From Flavobacteriales bacterium (GTDB lineage: Bacteria; Bacteroidota; Bacteroidia; Flavobacteriales_D; Parvicellaceae), in the NCBI GenBank assembly GCA_018401455.1, contig JAGYKU010000001.1:55029-119028 (forward strand): a stretch of DNA of 64,000 bases, read 5' to 3'. Shown in pieces: positions 56,855-64,000 of this stretch. The position numbers and the translations under genes are program-made. Position 1 is the first letter of the stretch; each line of letters starts with the position of its first letter. Under the pieces are notes generated by a model that saw nothing but the letters and a program-made list of their open reading frames with translations, did no database searches and had not been told where the DNA came from.

Positions 56855-57625
56855 TTAAAATCTTAAATGTCTCACAGATTTTCCTTCATTAGAAATTTCA
56901 TTCAAACTGTCGATTCCAATTTGAATATGATGTTGCACAAAGTTTGAAGTAACACTCACATCACTTTTCGAGGTTTTTACACCTTCTGCGATCATAGGTT
57001 GGTCGGAAACTAAAAGCAATGCGCCTACTGGAATTTTATTGGCAAAACCTCCAATGAAAATAGAAGATGTTTCCATATCAATAGCCATAGCTCTTATTTC
57101 ACGCAAGTAATCTTTGAATTTCTCGTCATGTTCCCAAACTCTTCTGCTTGTGGTGTAAACTGTTCCTGTCCAGTAATCAATTCCGTGTTCTCTTACAGAG
57201 TGAGAAACCGCTCTTTGAAGGTTGAATGCAGGAAGAGCAGGAACTTCTGCTGGAAAATAATTGGTAGAGGCACCTTCTCCACGAATGGCAGCAATAGGCA
57301 AAATCATATCTCCAATTTTATTTTTCTTTTTCAAACCGCCACATTTTCCCAAAAACAAAGCTGCTTTTGGTTTTATGGCAGAAAGTAAATCCATAATTGT
57401 GGAAGCGTTGGCAGATCCCATTCCAAAATTGATAATCGTAATATCTCCAGCAGTAGCGTTTCTCATTGATTTGTCTTTTCCGACAATCTCAACACCAAAT
57501 TTCTCTGCGAATAATTCTACGTAGTTGTCAAAGTTGGTCAATAAGATGTATTTTCCGAATTTTTCTAGTGCTAATCCAGTGTATCTTGGTAACCAATCGG
57601 CTACAATTTCTTCTTTAGTTTTCAT
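56855..57625 (-). CDS. amn: AMP nucleosidase
   Basis: A 256-residue nucleoside-phosphorylase-fold enzyme that splits AMP into adenine and ribose 5-phosphate. The short Bacteroidota form is recognised by NATAGDITIINFGMGSANAS, LFLGKCGGLK, and the substrate loop AMAIDMETSS. It lies directly upstream of holA on the same strand, likely one transcript. Confidence 0.9.
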   Translation of the reverse strand: MKTKEEIVADWLPRYTGLALEKFGKYILLTNFDNYVELFAEKFGVEIVGKDKSMRNATAGDITIINFGMGSANASTIMDLLSAIKPKAALFLGKCGGLKKKNKIGDMILPIAAIRGEGASTNYFPAEVPALPAFNLQRAVSHSVREHGIDYWTGTVYTTSRRVWEHDEKFKDYLREIRAMAIDMETSSIFIGGFANKIPVGALLLVSDQPMIAEGVKTSKSDVSVTSNFVQHHIQIGIDSLNEISNEGKSVRHLRF

Positions 57626-57752
57626 ACCTTATAAATGCTTTGTTAGAAAGGAAAATCAATAAATTTGATAAATAAACATTGTTTTTTTGAATTTCCATAG
57701 GGACAAATGTACTAAATCCCTAACTTTATCCAATCAAAAACTAAAACAAACT

Positions 57753-58202
57753 TTGCAAAACTTAAATTTCCCATCATATCAATTTAACATTAAGAAAGAA
57801 GGCGACCAAGTATTTATTTTTGATGAGATTAGAAAAAAATGGTTAGTACTTACTCCAGAAGAGTGGGTGAGGCAGCATATTGTTTTTTATTTGGTAGATC
57901 AAAAAGGTTATCCCGCTGGCTTGATTGGAGTGGAAAAATCTATCAAAGTGAATGGCTTGCTCAAAAGATTTGATTTGGTTTGTTTTGACAATTCTGGAAA
58001 CCCCTATCTGATTGTAGAATGCAAAGCCCCCAATGTTCCCATTTCTCAAAAAACCTTGGAGCAAACTTTAAGATACAACTCCGAAGTTCAAGCGCAATAT
58101 TTAATGCTTTCCAACGGAATGGAAACGGTCTGTGGTAAAATTGATTACGCAAATAAAAAATTAGAGTATTTGAATGAAATTCCGGTTTATAAAAATAAAT
58201 AG
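57753..58202 (+). CDS. Type I restriction HsdR N-terminal-domain protein, standalone
   Basis: About 149 residues from the TTG at 57753 (LQNLNFPSYQFN); the frame is open from 57687 without extra homology. It has the HSDR_N nuclease-like core with LTPEEWVRQHIVFYL, KVNGLLKRFDLVCFD (the D) and LIVECKAP (E-x-K). No hsdS, hsdM or helicase domain is present nearby. Standalone versions are common in Bacteroidota and their role is unclear. Confidence 0.75.
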   Translation: MQNLNFPSYQFNIKKEGDQVFIFDEIRKKWLVLTPEEWVRQHIVFYLVDQKGYPAGLIGVEKSIKVNGLLKRFDLVCFDNSGNPYLIVECKAPNVPISQKTLEQTLRYNSEVQAQYLMLSNGMETVCGKIDYANKKLEYLNEIPVYKNK

Positions 58203-58217
58203 TAATGAAATAACCAC

Positions 58218-59552
58218 CTACCTCACCTCCTTCTCCACATACTTCATCCCAAAATCTTCTAATTCTTTCATTACGGGTTCGTAAATTTCTTTTAAAATTG
58301 GAATTTGCACACCTTTCGTTTGGATCGTGCCATTCAAAATGAGTTTAGCACAAATCGCAACAGGAAGCCCTACGGTGTCGCTCATGGCAGTGTAGGTTTG
58401 GTCTTTGCCAATATAAACCATTGAGGAGTGAATTTCTTTCATCACATTGTTGAGTTTGTAAGTGAATTTGTGCCACATCACAATCATATCTTTGTCGTCT
58501 TTTTCCAAAGACCATTTACCTTCTAATATTTTCTGTAAAATTTGAGCGGGAGTAGCGTTTTTCAAACCTACTTTTTCGTTGCTGAAAATTCCCAACCATT
58601 CCAACTTGTCCCAGATATAATCATCTTGCTCGATGTTGAGATAGTAGCGCAACTTCAATTCTACACTGTTGTGAGCATCATACGCCAAAAATGAATTGAT
58701 AAAATCCCTATGGGTCATGTTCTCACTTCCTTCAATCACATAAGAGTCATCCGTTGCACCGAGTTGTACAAACATATTCCAAGCTCTACAAAAACCAACT
58801 CTTCTCAATGTGCCTCTATAAATAGTTGGAATGCCTTCTAAATTGTAAACACTTCTGTATTTCAAAGAATCTCTGTTGGCATAACCTTCAAATTTTCCAT
58901 ATCCGTCAATCTCTATGATTTCTGTTCTTCTAAAAAGTTTGTTGTAGGGAATGTATTTGTATTGCCCATTTTGAATGAATTTTGCAGCACCACCTTGTCC
59001 TGCCAAAACTACATTTCTAGGGTTCCAAGTAAATTTATAATTCCATGGATTGTTGTCACTTTCAGGAGCAATCAAACCTCCTGTAAAAGATTCAAAAGAA
59101 TCCATTTCTCCACCCATTTGTTCGATATCATCTAATATTTTTTTGGCAGACATGTGATCCATTCCAGGGTCCACACCAATTTCGTTCATCACAAGCACAT
59201 TCGCCTCTTCAGCCGCTTGATGCAGTTCTTTCATTTCATTCGAAATATAAGAAGGTGTAATGATATCTATTCCCAATTTGATACAGTCTTTCACCACTTC
59301 GATGTGCAAATGAGCGGGAAGCATACTTACCACCAAGTTTTTGTTTTGCAATTCTTTCCATCTTTCTTCAGGATTCAGCGCATTAAATGCAAATGCTTCT
59401 CCATGAGAACTATTCCCAACTTTCTCTTGTGCTAATTTTAAGTCCATATCTCCTACACGTACAAACCAATTTTCTTGTACTGCATTGTCCAAAAAGTACT
59501 TAATCATAGACGATGATGACCTTCCTGCTCCTATTACTAATATCTGCTTCAT
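58218..59552 (-). CDS. Saccharopine-dehydrogenase-like protein
   Basis: A 444-residue NAD(P)-dependent oxidoreductase. A Rossmann motif VIGAGRSSSSMI (residues 5-16) is followed by the family core: NEIGVDPGMDHMSAKKIL, GGLIAPE..NNPW.YKF and AGQGGAAKF. The family acts in lysine metabolism or as saccharopine reductase; which direction applies here is not clear from sequence. It stands alone. Confidence 0.85.
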   Translation of the reverse strand: MKQILVIGAGRSSSSMIKYFLDNAVQENWFVRVGDMDLKLAQEKVGNSSHGEAFAFNALNPEERWKELQNKNLVVSMLPAHLHIEVVKDCIKLGIDIITPSYISNEMKELHQAAEEANVLVMNEIGVDPGMDHMSAKKILDDIEQMGGEMDSFESFTGGLIAPESDNNPWNYKFTWNPRNVVLAGQGGAAKFIQNGQYKYIPYNKLFRRTEIIEIDGYGKFEGYANRDSLKYRSVYNLEGIPTIYRGTLRRVGFCRAWNMFVQLGATDDSYVIEGSENMTHRDFINSFLAYDAHNSVELKLRYYLNIEQDDYIWDKLEWLGIFSNEKVGLKNATPAQILQKILEGKWSLEKDDKDMIVMWHKFTYKLNNVMKEIHSSMVYIGKDQTYTAMSDTVGLPVAICAKLILNGTIQTKGVQIPILKEIYEPVMKELEDFGMKYVEKEVR

Positions 59553-59757
59553 ATATGAATCTTTTTTTTATCAATTAATGTTGAAATATTTACATTTTCA
59601 ATTTTGAAGTTTTGTAATCCATTTCAATTCATTTATCACGAAATTAATAGTATTTGAATGAATCCAAAAGAAATTTGATGAAATATTTAAACATTGGCAT
59701 AATAATAGAAAGGAGTGAAGCATATTTATTTAAATTTGTACAACTAAATCAAAAATT

Positions 59758-60866
59758 ATGAAAACAGTTTTATTTTTCTTATCAGTAATGTTTTTAACTC
59801 AAATGAGTTTTGCTCAAAAAACATCTAATCTTATCATTTTTGCAGAAGATGCAACACCATTTTATGCTATTGTAAATGGAATCAAACAAAACACAGAACC
59901 GCAAACCAATGTCAAAATAACTGGTTTGACCAATCCAGCCAATCAAGTGAAGGTAATTTTAAGAACCCAAATATGCCTGCTTTGGACAAACAATTTATTT
60001 TCAAGAAATGAATGTAGAAGCAACTATGAAGATTTCAAATACCACAAAAGGATATAAATTAAGATACTTTGGAGAAGTTTCTATGGGAAGTGCTGTAGAA
60101 GACCCAAGTCAAAATGTAATTTCTTATCACACTGTTGAACCATCAGTTTCTGCTCCTCACAATCCTGTTACTACAACTACTTCCACTCAGCCTGTTACAA
60201 CAACTGTAGTAGTTGAGGAAACTACAACCGTAGTTAGCAATCCTGTAAACACTCAAGTAAACACTACTGTAAGAGATAATACAACTACTAATACAACTGG
60301 TAAAGAAAATGTGAACATGAGTGTGAATATTTAGGTGTTGGTTTAATATGGATGTAAATATTAATGATGGTTTTGGAGAGTAAATAGCGATGTGAATTCT
60401 ACAACTACTACAACTAACTCCAATACCAACGCATACAATGATGTGAATTACAACCAATCTACAACGATTACTACTACTACCACTACTTCTACAACTGGTG
60501 GTGGTTTTGATAATACAATGTATAATGAAGAAGTTCAAGCGGAGCCAGTTTATTATGTAGAGGGATATTCTGGAAGTGTAGGTTGTGCTATACCTTCTCA
60601 AAATTTTAGTTCCATAATGTCAGCAATCAATGACGAATCTTTTTCTGATGATAAAATGAATGTAGCAAAACAAGCAACTAAAAATAAATGTTTGACAACT
60701 GATCAAGTGATTGAAATTTGCAACTTGTTTTCTTTTGAAGATGATAAATTAGAATTTTAAGTATGCTTACCCTAGAACTTATGACATCATTGATTATTAC
60801 AAGGTGAATTCTGTGTTTGGATTCAGTAGTTCCAAAAAAGAGTTGAATGATTTCATAAACAAGTAA
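59758..60866 (+). pseudogene. DUF4476-domain secreted protein, frameshifted
   Basis: A signal peptide (FLSVMFLTQMSFAQ) and N-terminal domain (TSNLIIFAEDATPFYAIVNG) run to about 59955. The protein then moves frame near 59957 and again near 60000 (both in T-runs). A Thr/Val-rich linker follows, with two changes around 60332-60370. The DUF4476 domain (NFSSIMSAINDESFSDDKMN, CLTTDQVIEICNLFSFED) loses frame at about 60757 and ends KKELNDFINK at 60866. Every break fits a missing base. The protein would be outer-surface or periplasmic; function unknown. Confidence 0.7.
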
Positions 60867-60889
60867 TTTTAAATCAAATTAATACTATA

Positions 60890-60919
60890 AAGCGGTTCTC
60901 CAAAGGAATCGCTTTTTTT
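60890..60919 (+). terminator. Terminator of the DUF4476 gene
   Basis: Stem AAGCGGTTC / GAATCGCTT (one G-T pair) with a 7-nt loop, followed by seven T's. Confidence 0.8.
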
Positions 60920-60970
60920 GTTCATGATGGACTGATTTTGTTAGATTTGCTAAAATATTTTTACATATAA

Positions 60971-61930
60971 ATGAAAAATAATTACCTTTTATATTTTATT
61001 TTCAGTGTTTTTGTTTTGCGTCATGTACTAGGCATATTTCTGTTAATGTAATGCATCCTGCGCAAATTCCTATTCCTAAAGATATGCAGAAAGTTTTGGT
61101 GGTTGATAGAACTCAATATGAAAAAGGTGGAGGAAAGCAAGTGGGGAAAGCTTTGGAGGTACTTTTTACAGGGAAACCCATTGGTGGTGATAAGTATGGA
61201 AAAAGAGGGTGTATCGAAACCTTAAATATCTTGTTAGTTCAAAACGAACAGATATCCTATGCCAATGTTGAAGTCATTGAACTCAAAAATAGTAACAAAA
61301 CAAAATCAATCACCTATTAAGGCAAGTTTTTTGGATTCTGTTTGCCTAAAATACAATGCAGATGCTGTTATTTCTTTGGAGTTTTTCAATAGTTATGTCC
61401 CAAACCGGGCTTTAATCATCAAATAACATCAATAATCGCAATGACAGAGGCTTTATGTGACCACAAAATGGCGTTTGTATTACCCTAAAGACCAAAAATA
61501 TTAGACGAGATAGAGTTTCAAAGTTTTGGAATAGGGTATAGTATCGTTTTTGATGTTCCATCTAATTATAGAAATTATTATAATGCTGGTGCTCAAGCAG
61601 CCGATTGGTATATGAAAGAATTGTACCGAGTAATTATATTGAAGAAGAATGTATTGGCATGCTTCTGGAAGTAAAGAAATGAAAATGGCAAAAAAAACAT
61701 GCTGAGGTTAACAATTGGGAGCAAGCAAAGTATCTCTGGGAATCTGTTTGTGAATCAAAATATTAATCTAAACTTTTACAGCCACATGATATTTGCTTTA
61801 AAACATAGAACAGTGGAGATTTGGAACAGAACTTTAGAATGGGCTAATAAATCAACAGGAGCGGGAAATACTCAAGCACCCAATTATATCAGAATCATTC
61901 AGACTTTAATCAACGAAAGCCTTTGTTGAA
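60971..61930 (+). pseudogene. DUF6340-like lipoprotein gene, heavily decayed
   Basis: A paralogue of the next gene in pieces. It has a signal (MKNNYLLYFIFSVFVL), then VMHPAQIPIPKDMQKVLVVD (61051 on). From about 61320 the pieces change frame repeatedly (SFLDSVCLKYNADAVISLEF; FDVPSNYRNYYNAGAQAADW; EVNNWEQAKYLWESV), ending RIIQTLINE near 61917. At least five indels are needed. Confidence 0.6.
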
Positions 61931-61952
61931 AGGCAGCTTAATTATAAATAAT

Positions 61953-62917
61953 ATGAATTGTATTATCATGGATTTTATCTTTCTATCTCCTAGTTTTTTT
62001 GCTTAAATTGTACAAAGGGATTGTATATTTCAGTAATGCATCCTGCAGAAATAAACTTATCTTCTGATATTGATACTATTATTATTGTTGACAAAACCGC
62101 TGATGTTACAAAAAATGCCACAAATTCAGAGCGTGTATTATCAGCAGTTACCTCGGGTAAATTAACTTTAAATAGTGTCGTTAAAAAAGAGGAAATATTG
62201 AATACCTTGGTCAGAATGGTCCAAGATAGCGAACGATTTACATTGGCTAATGATCAAATTCTAAGTGTAGCAATTGGCGCCAATAATAGCCAGAATAAAA
62301 TTGGTTTAGACTCTCTATGTCGCAAATGGGGTGCTGATGGTGTTGTTGTGCTAGCGTCTATAGAAGAAACTTCAAACGAACTTAATTCAGAAAATTCATC
62401 CAAGGAACCCGCTGTTCAAGCAGTATGGAAATTGTTTGATGCCAATGGAGTCGAAGTAGATTATGCAATAATAAAATCAACTTTAAAAAATAGTAGTCAA
62501 AGATATCCTAACCTAAAAAATGGTGAGAAGTTATCAATAAGTCCAAGCTCAGAAGTGGCAGTGCAATACTTACGTAGGTTGTCTCCAAGTTATTATATTG
62601 AACGAAGATTTTATTATACAAAAGGTGCAGAACTCATGAAGAATGGTGCTTCCGCAATGAAATTAGAAGATTATTCTCTAGTTAAAAACTTTTGGTTGAG
62701 TTTATCAGAAGAGAAGGGATTAAAGAAAAAAGTATTAAGACGGGTTGCTCATAATTTGGCACTTATATATGAGATAGAAGGAGATTTTGATTCGGCATTA
62801 TTGTGGGCTGGTCGTGCAGTAAGAATGGGAAATGCACCCTCTCTTAGGTACGAGCAAGAGCTTATTCAATTAGTGAATGAACAACCACTGATAAGTTTTC
62901 AGTTGAAAAGAAAATAG
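61953..62917 (+). CDS. DUF6340-like lipoprotein, signal region frameshifted
   Basis: The body (62021-62917, 298 residues) is intact: VMHPAEINLSSDIDTIIIVD, then LSVAIGANNSQNK, LCRKWGADGVVVLASIEE and a C-terminal TPR-like part (LALIYEIEGDFDSALLWAGR). The signal peptide (MNCIIMDFIFLSPSFF) begins at 61953 but reaches the lipobox LNC only by a one-base change in the T7 run near 61994-62000. As given, a TTG at 62021 would be the only start. It was probably an outer-membrane lipoprotein. Function is unknown. Confidence 0.65.
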
Positions 62918-62920
62918 ATC

Positions 62921-62956
62921 AAAAAAAACGCCATTAAATTGTTTTAATGGCGTTTT
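62921..62956. terminator. Bidirectional terminator between DUF6340 gene and rplI
   Basis: Perfect 12-bp stem AACGCCATTAAA / TTTAATGGCGTT with a 4-nt loop, A-run to the left and T's to the right. It serves both convergent genes. Confidence 0.85.
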
Positions 62957-62974
62957 AAAGTATTGAAATAATAA

Positions 62975-63421
62975 TTAAGCTTCTACTACTTTAAATTCAA
63001 TAGTAACTTTGATTTCTTTGTGAACAGAAACTTCTGCTTTATAAGAACCAGTTGTTTTGATAGCTTCACCCAATAGTTTAATTCTTTTTCTTTCAATATC
63101 GTAACCTGCTTTTTCTAAAGCTTCAGCCAATTGAACATTAGTTACAGAACCAAAAATCTTTCCGTTCTCACCAACTTTAGCACCAACTTCGATAGCTGAT
63201 TTTTCTAATTTGCTAGCGATAGCTTCTGCTTCGGCTTTGATTTTTGCTGCTTTATGAGATCTTTGTTTCAAAGTCTCTGTGTGCATTTTCTTGATAGACT
63301 CAGTTGCAAGTATTGCAAGCCCTTGTGGAATAAGGAAGTTTCTTCCATATCCAGGTTTTACAGTTACTAAATCATCTTTTTCACCAAGATTATCTACGTT
63401 TTTCTTTAATAGTACATCCAT
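62975..63421 (-). CDS. rplI: 50S ribosomal protein L9
   Basis: A 148-residue ribosomal protein with the L9 start MDVLLKKNVDNLGEKDDLV and GYGRNFLIPQGLA, a long central helix and a C-terminal domain. It is the last gene of the rpsF-rpsR-rplI unit. Confidence 0.97.
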   Translation of the reverse strand: MDVLLKKNVDNLGEKDDLVTVKPGYGRNFLIPQGLAILATESIKKMHTETLKQRSHKAAKIKAEAEAIASKLEKSAIEVGAKVGENGKIFGSVTNVQLAEALEKAGYDIERKRIKLLGEAIKTTGSYKAEVSVHKEIKVTIEFKVVEA

Positions 63422-63436
63422 TTTATTGCCCTCCTA

Positions 63437-63703
63437 TTATTTTAATTGATCAGCCAAATAAGGCAAAATTGCTAAGTGTCTTGCACGCTTTACTGCTTGT
63501 GCAACTTTCTTTTGATATTTTGCAGAAGTACCAGTAAGTCTTCTAGGCAAAAGTTTTCCTTGTTCGTTTATAAATTTCAAAAGGAAATCAGGATTTTTAT
63601 AATCCACATGTTTGATTCCATTCTTCTTAAAACGACAATATTTTGTTGAGGAGATATCAATGCTTATTGGAGCAAGGTATCTAACTTCAGAATTGTTTGA
63701 CAT
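63437..63703 (-). CDS. rpsR: 30S ribosomal protein S18
   Basis: An 88-residue S18 with [20 protein letters not shown] and [20 protein letters not shown], the usual core. It lies between rpsF and rplI, with no ssb or priB gene inserted. Confidence 0.97.
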   Translation of the reverse strand: MSNNSEVRYLAPISIDISSTKYCRFKKNGIKHVDYKNPDFLLKFINEQGKLLPRRLTGTSAKYQKKVAQAVKRARHLAILPYLADQLK

Positions 63704-63735
63704 TTTTTTTAGTTTTTAATGATTAATGATTTGAT

Positions 63736-64000
63736 TTAGGCTTTAGCCATTGCTCTACCTTTGTCTGCAAATGCAACGTGATGTTTGTCCATTTTCATGG
63801 TTAAGAAACGCATAATGCGCTCATCACGCTTAAATGCTAATTCTAATTCAGCGATCACAGATCCAGCAGCTTCAAATTCAATTAGATTATAAAAACCTGT
63901 AGATTTCTTTTGAATTGGGTAAGCTAATTTTTTCAATCCCCAATCTTCGTGGTGAATGATTTTAGCTTTCGCATCAACAAGTATCTGTTTGAATTTTTGC
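63736..64000 (-). CDS. rpsF: 30S ribosomal protein S6, C-terminal part
   Basis: The frame is open to the right edge of the window, so the N-terminus lies outside; about 87 codons are present. The pieces IIHHEDWGLKKLAYPIQKKS and GFYNLIEFEA are typical of S6. It is the first gene of the ribosomal operon. Confidence 0.94.
   Translation of the reverse strand, partial: QKFKQILVDAKAKIIHHEDWGLKKLAYPIQKKSTGFYNLIEFEAAGSVIAELELAFKRDERIMRFLTMKMDKHHVAFADKGRAMAKA

Noticed and set aside
57753..58202. A type I restriction-modification system
   Set aside because: Only an HsdR N-terminal-like domain is present; no methylase, specificity or helicase gene is in the window.

Overview
The window is AT-rich chromosomal DNA from a member of the Bacteroidota, most likely the Flavobacteriales. 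The evidence is: type IX secretion system (T9SS) sorting domains on two very large secreted proteins, a PorP/SprF-type partner, a short RpoD of 285 residues, BshC (bacillithiol), AMP nucleosidase, an S46 dipeptidyl-peptidase, a TonB-dependent receptor, and repeated TAnnTTTG -7 promoter elements of the Bacteroidota type. No tRNA, rRNA or CRISPR array was seen.

Layout. 1-2426 (+): carotenoid operon (crtI 3' end, a CruF-like membrane protein, crtZ, a two-domain CrtYcd lycopene cyclase). 2438-4800 (-): three tRNA anticodon-loop modification genes, trhO, tadA and a ttcA-like gene. 4801-9530: an accessory patch. It holds a GC-rich hairpin element, an antitoxin with a truncated RelE/ParE toxin, an unrecognised ORF, and a 2.9-kb mosaic bounded by a 56-bp direct repeat. 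The mosaic contains fragments of at least five genes around one intact ATPase gene, which is itself bracketed by twin palindromes. 9508-16592: SanA-like protein, peptide-binding lipoprotein, BshC, a frameshifted EEP-family hydrolase, and dnaX with an A10 slippery tract. 17131-18493: a duplicated 140-150 bp element around a dead lipoprotein gene. 18494-23355: SprF-like protein and a 1301-residue Ig-repeat adhesin. 23523-30612: MATE transporter, small secreted and cytosolic proteins, FKBP isomerase, AsmA-like protein. 30745-39379: haem-type TonB receptor, DUF2207/LemA pair, M16 peptidase pair, nitronate monooxygenase/FabK-like flavoprotein. 39524-40212: seven tandem 100-bp repeats. 40310-44119: ECF sigma, giant anti-sigma-like protein, TonB-type protein. 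44350-53102: DUF2130 protein, rpoD, S46 peptidase fused to TPRs, polysaccharide deacetylase-like protein, lysyl-oxidase-like T9SS cargo. 53153-62917: a histidine kinase, holA, amn, an HsdR-N-like protein and a saccharopine-dehydrogenase-like protein, mixed with several decayed secreted-protein genes (DUF4476 and DUF6340 types). 62975-64000 (-): rpsF-rpsR-rplI.

Most genes are housekeeping or cell-envelope functions. Two features deserve most attention: the recombination mosaic at 6.6-9.5 kb with its palindrome-bracketed ATPase, and the tandem array placed between divergent genes upstream of a sigma/anti-sigma operon. Several otherwise normal genes (EEP hydrolase, AsmA-like, DUF2207) are broken by one apparent single-base indel. 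This could be real decay or sequence error, and the raw reads would decide. All family names come from recognising sequence motifs by eye; no database search was run.
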